DNA of 64,000 nucleotides from Azadirachta indica (lineage: Eukaryota > Streptophyta > Magnoliopsida > Sapindales > Meliaceae). Positions 1 through 10,712 of the stretch are shown piece by piece; position 1 is the first letter of the stretch, and each line of letters starts with the position of its first letter. Both the position numbers and the translations under genes were made by a program. Location: assembly GCA_022749755.1 (NCBI GenBank), contig CM040453.1:1572102-1636101 (forward strand), given 5' to 3'. Below the pieces are notes generated by a model. The model ran no database searches and had not been told where the DNA came from. It saw nothing but the letters and a program-made list of their open reading frames with translations.

Positions 1-115
1 TAGGTTAGTGACCTCCATTGCACTAGGGAGGGGCACTACCCTAAGGTCTGTCCAATGTGGCAGAGCCTATGTCATAATTTGTGGAAGCGGGGGCCTGCGT
101 TCGCGCGGCCCCTCT
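1..115 (+). ncRNA. U1: U1 spliceosomal snRNA, copy A (5' part outside window)
   Basis: U1 snRNA recognises 5' splice sites in the nuclear spliceosome. The window opens inside the RNA, just before stem-loop II. The sequence runs through the U1A-binding loop ATTGCACT (about 18-25), the Sm site ATAATTTGTGG (about 73-83) and the GC-rich stem-loop IV closed by a TTCG tetraloop (about 90-112). The stem IV arms GGGGCC and GGCCCC pair perfectly. No damage is visible in the retained two thirds, so this is the best-preserved copy of the cluster over that part. The 5' splice-site recognition sequence and promoter lie outside the window, so function cannot be judged. Confidence 0.9.
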
Positions 116-553
116 CTTATTCTAGCGCTCAATGTTGTTCATGCTTTGTGCTGCGAAACTAGTAGGGATTGTGGGAGAAAAGAAGGCTTTATTTTCAAAG
201 GACTTGCATTACAGTTGTATAAAACTGGTGTTTCCATTTCAAAGAGAGTTTAGTTGATCGGTAATATTATTGGTAAAATATTTTATGCATCTACCTGAGA
301 AAAAAGAAAGTTAATCTTTCAAAGGAATTGTATTGAATACAATGAAAGTTCTCACGGCAACATCTATTCTAGTAAAAAGCAAACGATGAGTGTTGATATA
401 AATGGAGGAACACATCTTTCATGGTCTAAAGATAAATTTATCTTTGTTATGCTGTAAACATTTATTCAACGACTTTATAAGTAAATAACTCTAAAAACAA
501 TCAAATTAAATATATGAAATATCTTATACATTTAAAAAAAATGTCATATATCT
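116..553. other. Spacer between U1 copy A and the retrotransposon
   Basis: AT-rich, non-coding. A plant snRNA 3' box would be expected just after 115, but no clear match is seen. An 81-codon ORF here simply reads through the U1 copy. Confidence 0.6.
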
Positions 554-558
554 TGTAG
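554..558 (+). repeat. Target-site duplication, left (TGTAG)
   Basis: Five bases TGTAG directly before the left LTR. They are repeated exactly at 6128-6132 after the right LTR, which marks a simple insertion. Confidence 0.92.
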
Positions 559-1297
559 TGTGAAATTGTAAAGTTCACTGTTGGTGAATAGTACTGTATA
601 GATGAACAGTACCGTATTTATAAACAGTATCGTACTGTATAAGAGCACCGAAATACATCGAAAGTGCAACTACTCTTTTTTGATTTTCTTTACTAATTAG
701 GTTGGTGTTAGGTGGAGAAAGTTTGAATTTAGGTGGTGGTTGGTAGGTGAAGAAATTTGTGGAGTAAATTGTGGAATGTGTGTTGAAAATGAAAGAAGGA
801 AACCACTATAAATACCTCACCCCTTTCATCATTCCATTCATCCTAAAATCATCTTTTGAAAGTTTTTATAAAGAGAGAAAAATTAGTTTCTTCTTTGTGT
901 TGTATTCTTTACTTAGAGTTGTTTCTCCTATTTTGAGAGAGAGTGTGAAATACTCCTATTTAGAGAATTGTTCTTTTTTTATTATTAGAGAGAAAAAGAG
1001 TTGTAATCCCCACTTTAAAATAGTGAAATACTTCTATACTTGCTTGTGGTTTTTACCCAAATTTGTTTAAGGGTTTTTCACGTAAAATATTTGTGTCGAT
1101 TTATTTTACTATTTTATTTTACTATAGACTGTTATACTTCCTACTTATTATTATTATTTTGATGGATAATTATACCTCTTACTTATTTATTGCTTTACGG
1201 TGATGGATGGTTATACCTCCTATATAACGTTTATTTTCATTGTTTTCTTAATTTCATTATAGTTGCGTATTTTGCTTCGACTCCTAATTTCCTAACA
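559..1297 (+). repeat. Left LTR (739 bp)
   Basis: Begins TGTGAAATTG and ends CCTAACA, so it has the TG...CA termini. It matches 5388-6127 along its whole length. A TATA box (CTATAAATACC, about 806-816) suits the Pol II start of the genomic RNA shortly downstream. Variants of a short motif, ACAGTAC-CGTA, recur at about 590-645. Confidence 0.95.
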
Positions 1298-1298
1298 G

Positions 1299-1310
1299 TG
1301 GTATCAGAGC
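1299..1310 (+). other. Primer-binding site (initiator tRNA-Met type)
   Basis: TGGTATCAGAGC begins one base after the left LTR. It is the usual complement of the 3' end of initiator tRNA-Met, used by most plant copia elements to prime reverse transcription. Confidence 0.93.
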
Positions 1311-1388
1311 TATTGATTGTGCGGGTTACTATTTATAGTTACTGTTTACAAATACTATTGACGGTGAAGAAGCAAATAATCATCAACA

Positions 1389-2166
1389 ATGGTAGTAAAG
1401 TTCGAAATTGAGAAATTCAACAGAAACAATTTTTTGTTGTGGAAAATGAAAATGAAAATGAAGGCAATTTTAAGGAAAGACAAGTGTCTAGCAGCAATTG
1501 GCGAAAAGCCTTCGGATATCGACACAGACAAGTGGAACGAGATGGACAGTGATGCAATTGCCGATCTATACTTGAGATTAGCTGATGGAGTATTAGCTAG
1601 TGTGGAGGAGATGAAGACGGTAAAGGAAATATGGGATACTTTGACAAAATTGTACAAGGCCAAGTCACTACACAACAAAATCTTCTTAAAGAGAAGCTTT
1701 ACACTCTTCGAGTGGTGGAATCCACATCTGTGACTGACCATATCAACATCTTGAAAACTTTATTTTCACAACTTACAACATTAGGGTACAAAATGGAGGA
1801 AAATGAACGTGTAGAGATTCTACTTCAAAGTCTACTGACTCGTATGATCAACTCATCATCAACCTGACAACCAATGTCCAAACGGACTCTCTAGTCTTCA
1901 ATGATGTTGCAGCCACTGTCTTAGAAGAAGAAAAGAGGTGCAAAAATAAGAAAGATAGAAATGTGAGTTCACAGCAAGCAGAAGCATTATCGATGACAAG
2001 AGGAAGATCAACTGAACGTAAGTCCAGTGGGAGCCAAAATCAAGGTAGATCAAAATCAAAAAGTAAGAAGAATGTCAAGTACTACAATTGTGGCAAGAAA
2101 GGGCACGTCAAAAAGGATTGTTGGAATAATAAGAAGAGTGGAGATTCTGAGACATCAAAGGTTTAG
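1389..2166 (+). pseudogene. copia gag remnant
   Basis: Reads from the ATG at 1389 as a copia nucleocapsid precursor (FEIEKFN...LLWKMKMKAIL-type N-terminus). Frame changes occur near 1680 and near 1845, and an in-frame TAG at 2164-2166 separates it from protease. The CX2CX4HX4C zinc knuckle near 2085-2135 reads YYNCGKKGHVKKDC, so its first cysteine is replaced by tyrosine. In life this part packages the RNA into virus-like particles; here it is broken. Confidence 0.9.
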
Positions 2167-5100
2167 GGTTGTGTTGCAAGTACCTCAGATGATGGTGAAG
2201 TACTATACGGTGAGGCAACAACGATTGTTGAAGGCAAAAAACAACTTGCTGATGTCTGGTTTGTAGACTCAGGAGCAACATGGCACATGACCTCTCGAAG
2301 AGAATGGTTTCACATATATGAACCTATCTCTGAAGAATCTGTATACATGGGAGATGATCATGCCTTGGAGATTGTCGGTATTGATACTATTAAGATAAAA
2401 ATGTACGATGGAACAGCTCGCACTATTAAAGAGGTACGACATGTCAAAGGCTTGAAGAAGAATCTATTGTCTTTAGGACAATTAGATAATCTTGAATGCA
2501 AAACCCATATTGAGAATAGGATTATGAAGATTGTTAAAGGAGCGCTTATAGTTTTGAAGGCAGAAAAAATTATTGCAAATTTATTCATGCTTAAAGGAGA
2601 AACACAACAGAAAACTGATGGGCGTGTTGCTTCAACTAGCAAAGGAGAAGACTTGACAATAATGTGGCATCTTAAACTCGGCCATATATCAGAACAAGGT
2701 TTAAAAATTCTCTCTGACCGAAAGCTACTTTCAGGACTTAAAGCGGTGAAACTACCGTTTTATGAGCATTGTGTTATAGGTAAGCAGCATAGGTTGAAGT
2801 TCAACATATCTAATGCTAGGAACAAATGCATTCTAGACTTGATTCATTCTAATATTTAGGAATCACCGAAAGTGTATTTAGGAGGAGCAAAGTATCTTGT
2901 GACTTTTATCGATGATTGCTTCAGGAGATGTTGGGTATATCCAATTAATAAAAAGTCAGAAGCGTTTCCAGTGTTCAAAGACTTCAGAGCACGTGTGGAA
3001 CTTGAATCTGTGAAGAAGATCAAGTGTTTGAGAACAGACAATGGAAGACAATATACAGACGGTGAGTTTCTTGCACTATGTAAGCAAGAAGGTATTGAAA
3101 GACAGTTCACAGTACCATATACTCCGTAGCAGAATGGAGTGGCAGAACGGATGAACAGAACTCTTGTTAGAAAAGATGAGAGCTATGTTGAGGACTGTGG
3201 GACAACCTCATTCATTTTGGGCAGAAACAGCAAAGACTACTTGTTATATGATAAATCGATCACCTTCAACAGCAATTGGGTTAAAAACGTCGATCGAGAT
3301 GTGGACTAGTAAACCAGCTGATTACTCTCATCTACATTCATTTGGATGTCTTGTGTATGTAATGTATAATGCCCAAGAAAGAACGAAGTTAGATCCGAAA
3401 TCTAGAAAGTATATATTCTTAGGGTATACTCATGGTGTAAAAGGCCATCGCTTGTAGGATCCCACTGCCCGCAAGGTCATAATCAGTAGGGATGTTATCT
3501 TTGTAGAAGATCAACTACAAGAAAAAGATAGAGATGATAGCACATTGAAGGAAAGCTCAGAGACTATAACATTACATGTGGAAAATGATAAAGCACAAGA
3601 AATTTCAGACTTTTCTGAAGTATCACCAGAGCACGAGATACAAGAACCAGTTAGGTCTGAGGCTCCAGAAGTTCGTCAGTCAACTCGCGAGAGAAAACCA
3701 CCAACTTGGCACTCGCAATATGTTACGGAGAGCAATGTAGCATACTGCCTTCTAACAAAGGATGGCGAGCCCTCAACTTTTCATGAAGTTTCGAGTAGCT
3801 CAAATGCATCTTTATGGATAACAGCAATGCAGGAAGAGATTGAAGCTCTACATAAGAACAGGACATGGGAACTAGTATCATTACCACATGGAAGAAAAGT
3901 CATTGGTAATAAATGGGTCTACAAGATCAATCAAGATAGCAATGATCAAGTGGAACGGTATCATGCACGATTGGTGGTAAAGGGATATGCTCAAAAGGAA
4001 GGTATTGACTTTAATGAGATATTTTCACCGGTGGTTCGACTTACAACAGTCAGAGTAGTCCTGGCTATGTGTGCTACATTTGATTTACATCTTGAGCAGT
4101 TAGGTGTTAAAACTGCATTTCTTCATGAGAAGCTTGAAGAAGAAATCTATATGCTTTAACCAGAAGGTTTTACTGAAACAGGTAAGGAGAACTTGGTTTA
4201 CAGGTTAAACAAGTCTCTGTACGATCTAAAACAAGCGCCAAGGTGTTGGTACAAGAGATTTGATTCCTTCATAATTAGCTTTGGGTACGACAGACTCAAT
4301 TCAGACCATTGTACATATTACAAAAGGTTTGATGGTGATAATGACTTCATTATTTTGTTGTTGTACGTGGATTACATGTTGATAGCAGGCCTCAACAAAG
4401 ATCGAGTTCAAGAATTAAAGGCACAGTTGGCTAAGGAATTTAAAATGAAGGACTTGGGACCAGCAAATAAGATTCTAGGGATGCAAATTCACCGAGACAG
4501 AAATAATAGGAAGATTTGGCTATTTAAGAAGAATTATTTGAGAAAAATCTTACGACGCTTCAACATGCAAGAAAATAAATCAATTTCTACCCCACTTCCT
4601 ATTAATTTCAAGTTATCCTCAAATATGTGTCCTAGCAATGAAGCAAAGAGGAGAGAGATGTCTTGAGTACCGTATACATCAGCAGTAGGAAGTTTGATGT
4701 TCGCTATGATATGCACAAGACTAGACATTGCACAAGCAGTGGGAGTAGTTAGTCGTTTTATGGCGAATCCTGGTAGAGAGCATTGGAAAATTATGAAGAG
4801 GATTTTAAAATATATCAAAGAAACCTTAGATGCTGCATTATGTTATGGAGGATCGGAATTCACTGTCAGGGGTTATATGGAGTCAAATTTTACAAGAGAT
4901 CTGAATAAAAGGAAATCTACTACAAGTTATGTGTTTACACTTACAGGGGCAGCTGTAAATTGGGTTTCAAAATTGCAGACTGTTGTCGCATTATCCACCA
5001 CAGAAGTAGAATACATGGCAGTTACACAAGCTTGTAAGGAAGCTGTCTAGATTCAAAGATTATTAGAAGAGTTCGGGCACAAACGAGATAAGATCACTTT

Positions 5101-5329
5101 ATTTTGTGATAGTCACAGCGCCTTATACATTGCAAGAAATCCAGCATTTCATTCAAGGACAAAGCACATAGGGGTTCAATATCATTTTGTTCGAGAAGTA
5201 GTGGAAGATGGAAGTGTAGATATGCAAAAGATACACACCAACGAAAACCTGGCAGATGTAATGACCAAACCAATAAACACTGATAAGTTTGTATTGTGTA
5301 GATCCTCATATGGCCTAGCTGAAACGTAA
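2167..5329 (+). pseudogene. copia pol remnant: protease, integrase, RT, RNase H
   Basis: Same strand and order as in copia. The protease motif DSGATWHM begins at 2266. The integrase HHCC region follows at about 2660-2800 and reads YEHC where the family has CX2C. The integrase core carries TDNG at about 3038 and NGVAER at about 3135, with its first catalytic Asp replaced by Asn at about 2852. Reverse transcriptase shows YDLKQAPRCWYKRF at about 4218 and YVDY in place of the catalytic YVDD at about 4363. RNase H extends to the final TAA at 5327-5329. In-frame stops at 2859, 3129, 3457, 4159, 4666 and 5050 break it. Confidence 0.93.
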
Positions 5330-5375
5330 ACAAGCATGGAATTAGCAAGTAAAGAGGAATTACCAAAAGTGACTT

Positions 5376-5387
5376 TAAGTGGGAGAA
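5376..5387 (+). other. Polypurine tract
   Basis: Purine-rich AAGTGGGAGA stretch directly abutting the right LTR. This is the expected primer site for plus-strand DNA synthesis. Confidence 0.85.
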
Positions 5388-6127
5388 TGTGAAATTGTAA
5401 AGTTCACTTTTGGTGAATAGTGCCGTATAAATGAACAATACCGTATCTATAAACAGTATCGTACTGTATAAGAGCACTGAAATACACCGAAAGTGCAGCT
5501 ACTCCTTTTTTGACTTTCTTTACTAATTAGGTTAGTGTTAGGTGGAGAAAATTTAAATTTAGGTGGTGGTTGTTAGGTGGAGAAATTTGTGGAGTAAATT
5601 GTGGAATGTGTGTTGAAAATGGAAGAAGAAAACCATTATAAATACCTCACCCCTTTCATCATTCCATTCATCCCAAAATCATCCTTTGAGAGTTTCTACA
5701 AAGAGAGAAAAATTAGTTTATTTTTTGTGTTGTATTCTTCACTTAAAGTTGTTTCTCCTATTTCGAGAGAGAATGTGAAATACTCCTATTTAGAGAGTTG
5801 TTCTTTCCTTATTATTAGAGAGAAAGAGAGTTGTAATCCCCATTTTAAAATAGTAAAATACTCCTATACTTGCCTGTGGTTTTTACCCTAATTTGTTTAG
5901 AGATTTTCCACGTAAAATATTTGTGTCGATTTATTTTACTATTTTATTTTACTATGGACAGTTATACCTCTTACTTATTATTATTATTTTGATGGACGGT
6001 TATACCTCCTACTTATTTATTGCTTTACGATGATGGATGATTATACTTCTTACATAACGTTTATTTTTATTGTTTTCTCAATTTCATTATAGTTACGTAT
6101 TTTGCTTCGACTCTTAATTTCCTAACA
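5388..6127 (+). repeat. Right LTR (740 bp)
   Basis: Starts TGTGAAATTG and ends CCTAACA like the left LTR, about 93% identical over the stretch compared. Followed at once by the TGTAG target duplication. Confidence 0.95.
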
Positions 6128-6132
6128 TGTAG
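6128..6132 (+). repeat. Target-site duplication, right (TGTAG)
   Basis: Exact copy of 554-558. Confidence 0.92.
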
Positions 6133-7750
6133 TTTAATCTTCTTAATTGAATTCGGCTTATTTATCGAAATTTAAAGGCTTAAATCAACTTGTAAGAGAC
6201 GATCTAGGCTTACGTGTAAGTGATGATCGTGAGTGTTGAAAATAATAAAACAAGTTTAGAATTTAATAGTGTCATTAGATAACTTTCCTCTCTTAAATCA
6301 ATCTCACATAACAAACTCAAAATTAGCTCACATTGGTCGTGTTCAGTTTCAGGCAACGAAAGATTTTCAAAAAATTCAACTAAAATATTTTTATTGGTGT
6401 TCATTTTCTTATTATGCTTATTCTTATTACACATACAAATGATTATATAATACACCAATTTATCCTTTTTAGTGAAAAAATATTATTGAAAAATAATTGA
6501 TTTTGTAATAGCATAACCTACACGATAGCTGCTGCTACTATGGTCATTTTTAACGTCCTTCTATCATTTTGCTCTCGAAAATAACTGTACTATAATATAA
6601 ATCGAAAATTTTGAAGTCTAATAATGTTGACAACAATATATTTGGCATCAACCATTGACAATAATTTCGATAATGACAATTTGCTGTTGCCACCATAAAT
6701 AAAATGTTCATAAATTTTAAATCAATTTAAAATTAATTATTGGCAAAGACATGAACTTGCGACCGAAATTACAAATACTTCCATAGTATATTATTATTGT
6801 TGTTGTTGTTGTTGTAATGTAAGTTTGGAAGTTTTAATTTAAGTCAAGTTAAGATTTTACATGATGCACTTCAAATTCTTTGTAAATTCTAATTTCTAAT
6901 ACTATTAAAAAAAGAAAAGCTGTATATATTTGTACCGTGCCTTACTTATGGGGAGAGAGAGAATTTTTCAACAATAAAATTTTACTAACGAACATAAAAA
7001 AAGAGTTTATGTATGATATCAAGATTACTGATTTTGATATCAACAATAATAAATAATTTCCGTTAAATCTCCTTGTATCCTTAATTATAAAAATTATTAC
7101 CTTGCATTAGGTTTGACTATATCGAACCGATTTCAGTTGGATTTTTTTATGATTGTTTAGATATTTAATTTACCATTTTACACGATACATGGGACTTTTG
7201 TTATTTTTTCAATTCAGTTTTGTACAATTTGATTTCGTCGTCTAAGTTTTTATGTTTGAAAAACGAAGTGCTCATTTCTTTCGTCTTGTGTTGCAAAAAA
7301 ACAAAACAATGGTATGGTAATGCTAAAGAAACAAATGGCATTTTATTCTATTGATCTTTCAATCAGCATGCTCTAGGCTCTACCATGCTACATATGAATT
7401 TTCTGTTTCATAACAGGCCCAAATAAGTAAAGCGCAATATTAGTTAAAAGTCCGGTAAACAAAAATTTGATTCCCCCTCCCATTCCCCACTAATTGAGAA
7501 AGAATATGTTGTTGCTAAAAATAAGCTGAAGTGGTGCGAGCCAATTCAACAGCCTAATAAGAAGCAGTTGGAGCCAAGTTAGCTTAGCAAAATGTAGATA
7601 GAGGAAACATGGTAGACTGCGTATACACGAGTTATTTTTTATTGAATGCACATTGTGGAGATAGTTACATCTCCTCCTTGCTATAGCTTTAGCACTGTAG
7701 TTTGAAGTCACTTATACCATCATTTAACAATTACTTGCTTTATTCTGATA
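6133..7750. other. AT-rich spacer
   Basis: No gene recognised. Contains an ATT/TTG trinucleotide run at about 6789-6815. The ORFs on either strand are short, of simple composition, and match no family I recognise. Confidence 0.6.
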
Positions 7751-7804
7751 ATCCCACATCGAAAGAATACAAAGTGAGATATGCAGGAGAAGCATGTACA
7801 AATA
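7751..7804 (+). promoter_or_regulatory. snRNA promoter of U1 copy B (USE + TATA)
   Basis: ATCCCACATCG at 7751-7761 is an exact match to the plant snRNA upstream sequence element RTCCCACATCG. A weak TATA-like TACAAATA lies at 7797-7804, 35 bases further on. This spacing is the Pol II (U1/U2/U4/U5) class, not the roughly ten-base-shorter Pol III U6 class. The RNA start would be near 7829. Confidence 0.85.
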
Positions 7805-7828
7805 AGGAGTTTAGTCGGAGGTTCAACC

Positions 7829-7975
7829 ATGCCTATCTGGGCGGGCTCAATGGGCGATTAAAAGAACTTATAGTGTAGATTGGTGGTCTTTGTTGCACTT
7901 CGAAGGTGCATACACCTAAGGTCTCCCCTATATAACAGAGATTATGTACAGAGCGCCTATGTTTGCATGGCCTCT
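7829..7975 (+). pseudogene. U1 snRNA pseudogene, copy B
   Basis: Aligns to U1 from its 5' end (ATGCCTATCTGG in place of ATACTTACCTGG) through CTGGGCGGG-CTCAATGGG, the TTGCACTT loop and a shortened 3' end. Stem I is scrambled, the ATAATTTG Sm site is replaced by unrelated sequence near 7941-7955, and stem IV has collapsed. The RNA could not assemble a normal snRNP although the upstream USE is perfect. It is a dead duplicate with a still-readable promoter. Confidence 0.88.
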
Positions 7976-9749
7976 ATTAAATTCAATTGAAATGTTTGTT
8001 TTGGCCTCTATTAAATTAATGTGAAATGTTCTCTTTGAGAAAAACTCATAACAAGGATTTGTAATACAAAGAAGAGAATAATGAACAAAGAGGTTTGTTA
8101 GGAAACCGACACTTCTAATCTGCTTACTAAAATAGCTTTTATTCGTTTTAAAATAATACATTATACTATTTTACTATCTAATTAATAAAAATTAAATTAT
8201 TTGAAATAGTAAAATTTAAGCTATTACTTTAAATGTGTAATATTTTGATATATTTATATATAAATATTTTGATATGTGTATCAAAATTTAAATAAAATGA
8301 AAATCTATTGCAGCATTGGTATCAATTTAGTACACAGATTAATTAACATTTTAAAAATTCTTCCAAAGTTTGGCCAAGAGAAATATCAAAACTCTAATCA
8401 GCCAGGTTTAGCTTATGTGTATGTGTGTAGTCTTTTTTTTTTTTATTTTTATTAAAATTAAAGTATATTATTTAACAATAATATTAAATATATTTAATTA
8501 CTATTTTTATTAATAAATGATATTAAATTTTTTCTTCTTTTATATGTTTTATTTATATTTTTATAATAAATATAATGAACTTATCATAATTTTTAAATAA
8601 ATATAGTGTATATAAAAATGAAATAGTAAAAAAATATTGTAAAATTTTTTTTTTAACAATTAAATATTAAATTATTATTAAAAAAAATAAAAGTAAAGGA
8701 TTAAAAATATTTTAGCATATAAATCCAGTCTACTTCATTGTTAGATTTTTTAATTATAATTTTTTAAAATTTTTATTAAAATAATAAATTAAAAAATTAT
8801 TTAATTCTTAATATCTTATTAAAAATATTAAAGTAAGGACTAAATTGTTATAATTATAAATTACTTTAAGTGTTTAATATAATATAATATAATATATTAT
8901 GATATAATATAATATAACTTAATATAATATATGTTTACTTAAAATAATTTATAGAAAATACATATATCATAACTAAAAATAAAAGTAAAAAAGTAATGAG
9001 AAGAAAAAATTTTGATTTTAACAATTTTATTTCTCAGTTAAAGTTAAAATTTAAAAATTTTTTGTAGGATTAATTTTAGACTTTTGTAATTTTAAATTGG
9101 ATGGTAAACTAAAATTACTCAAATCCCATAATCTCTTGCCTAAGTTGAAGATTGGGATAAAAAAAAAAGCAAGGGGATGCATTGTTTTATACGATAATCC
9201 TTGTGCTGATTACCATCCTCTGTGTTTTGAGGCGGTAAATAATTTCACTTGCTCTAAACTAATGTTAAGTCATATTTTAAAAAACTCAAAAGGGTTGCAG
9301 AATTTATTCAGCCTTAATTTGAAATGTTTGTTTTGAGATGGTCTTGCACGTGCATAAAAATTTTGAATGCATTTAAATTTGGTACAATAAATAATATGAT
9401 CATTTAACACAAAATTTTTCATAATATAGAATTTATCAGATGAAGTAAATTTACAGTGAATTATTTTTTTAGAAATTTTTAAATATAAATTGTTAAAGTA
9501 AAAGGATGACGCATTGTCATAATACATTTCTCTAATTTTCTTGAGCTCTACTTTTAAAAATATGAAATAAATTTTTTTTTTTCTCAAGTTTAAGTAGAAT
9601 TTAAACTTTAGATGTTTTCTATTATTAGCACAAGTGAAAAAAGGTCGGCCATTGTACGCAGAAATCTTGAGAAAAAAAATCCTATACAGGACACGGTGGA
9701 CCGGGTCCACAAATCAAAACCGTGAAAGACTTCCATTTTCAATCGCAGT
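7976..9749. other. Very AT-rich spacer
   Basis: No gene recognised. Holds a run of TAATA-type short repeats at 8876-8932 and long A/T homopolymers. The 146-codon minus-strand ORF at 9270-9710 is Lys/Phe/Asn-rich with no motif, and I consider it chance. Confidence 0.6.
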
Positions 9750-9800
9750 ATACCATATTAGCAGAACACAAAGAGCAAGGCATAACCAAGAGATATAAAT
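9750..9800 (+). promoter_or_regulatory. Degenerate snRNA promoter of U1 copy C
   Basis: A good TATA box, TATAAATA, lies at 9793-9800, 32 bases before the RNA start. At the place where a USE should be (9750-9760) the sequence is ATACCATATTA, matching only 7 of 11 positions of RTCCCACATCG. Expression is probably weak or lost. Confidence 0.65.
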
Positions 9801-9824
9801 ATGAAGCTATTGCTGACTGACAGT

Positions 9825-9982
9825 TCACTTACCTGGGCGGGGTCGATGGGTGTTCAAGAAGGCCCATGGCCTAGGCTGGTGGTCTCCATTGCACTTGGGA
9901 CGTGCACCAGTTTAAGGTCTACCTTGTGGTAGAGCCTACGTCATAATTTGTTGCTGTGGGGCCCGCGTTCGCGCGGCCCCTA
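9825..9982 (+). ncRNA. U1: U1 snRNA, copy C (nearly full, possibly functional)
   Basis: About 158 nt, the usual plant U1 length. The 5' splice-site recognition core ACTTACCTG is intact at 9827-9835. Stem I (GGCCCATGGCC region, near 9870) and the U1A loop ATTGCACTT (about 9898-9906) are recognisable. An Sm heptad AATTTGT is kept (near 9944-9952) but is followed by TG rather than GG. Stem IV with GCG-TTCG-CGC survives. The U1-70K loop reads GTTCAAGAAG, one base off GATCAAGAAG. The RNA body is close to functional but the USE is poor; it could be a weakly expressed variant or a young pseudogene. Confidence 0.8.
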
Positions 9983-10000
9983 CTCAAACTTCACATTTAA

Positions 10001-10215
10001 GTTTTCTGATGTCCCAATTGCAGTGTCCTTCAATTCAGTAGTGTAATTATGGATGCTACGGTAGGGCATTCAAGTTTTCTGATGTCTTGCAATAGCAATT
10101 AAGTAGTTCTTCAATTCAGTAAGTGTAATTATAGATGTTAAGGTAGCATTCCAGTTTTCTGATGTGTTGCAATAGCGGTTCTTCAATTCAGTATTGTAAT
10201 TGTGGAGTTTAAGGT
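10001..10215 (+). repeat. Three imperfect tandem repeats (about 73-80 bp)
   Basis: Units start with GTTTTCTGATGT at 10001, 10074 and 10154. Each continues through CTTCAATTCAGTA, TGTAATTATGGATG and a GGTAG-CATTC segment. The array begins about 20 bases after U1 copy C. Its function is unknown. Confidence 0.85.
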
Positions 10216-10712
10216 CTCTATATGTTATTCTTACATTTACATTTGTTGAAACAGGGAACAAAGCACAGAAAGTTATTTCAATTTAATTTAAATGTAACTA
10301 AGAACAAAGCACGGAAAGTTACAGAAAGTTATTTCAATTTATGCGTCATGAAGCAGGATGTTGTGAAAGAGCTGCGTGAACAGGTAAGGCTCTCCAAAAC
10401 CGGGAAGATTACCAGCACAGAAAAAATTATTAGACATTGGCGTTTATGGTGAGAGTAAGATTTGCCTGTATGAATTTTTTAAAAAAATCTGCAAAAATAA
10501 CCTTTTTTATTGTAACAAAGGGATCTAGCTGTTCTTGAACGGATTCCTTCAAATGTGGGTTTGCTTCTTCCTGTCATACATTAATGGTCATCTGAACCGT
10601 CCTTTCACAGGGACTCTCAATCAGAGTGTAAGCTAATCAACCAAGGCAGTGCATCAATAACTAGAGAAGTGCAACGCTGCTTCTAAATCAATTCGAGGAA
10701 ATAAATCAACAT
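10216..10712. other. Spacer
   Basis: A 76-codon plus-strand ORF (10222-10452) begins in the tail of the tandem array and matches no family I know. The last cysteine synthase exon expected downstream of the pseudogene is not recognisable here. Confidence 0.5.

Larger units (their letters stand above)
559..6127 (+). mobile_element. Full-length Ty1/copia LTR retrotransposon, inactive
   Basis: A complete 5.57-kb copy: LTR (559-1297), primer-binding site, gag, protease-integrase-RT-RNase H in copia order, polypurine tract, LTR (5388-6127), flanked by 5-bp duplications. Integrase lies upstream of reverse transcriptase, which defines the copia superfamily. The reading frame is broken by two frameshifts in gag and several in-frame stops through gag and pol. 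Catalytic or metal-binding residues are also lost in the zinc knuckle, integrase and reverse transcriptase, so the copy cannot move by itself. Comparing 751-1020 with 5581-5850 by eye gives 19 mismatches in 270 positions, 18 of them transitions. That is about 7% LTR divergence, an insertion of intermediate age. It landed between U1 copies A and B. Confidence 0.96.

Noticed and set aside
1355..1741. 128-codon minus-strand ORF
   Set aside because: Antisense shadow of the copia gag frame.
7490..7711. 73-codon minus-strand ORF before the U1 copy B promoter
   Set aside because: No family resemblance and no continuation through plausible splice sites.
9270..9710. 146-codon minus-strand ORF
   Set aside because: AT-driven composition (Lys, Phe, Asn), no domain, no promoter signs; treated as chance.
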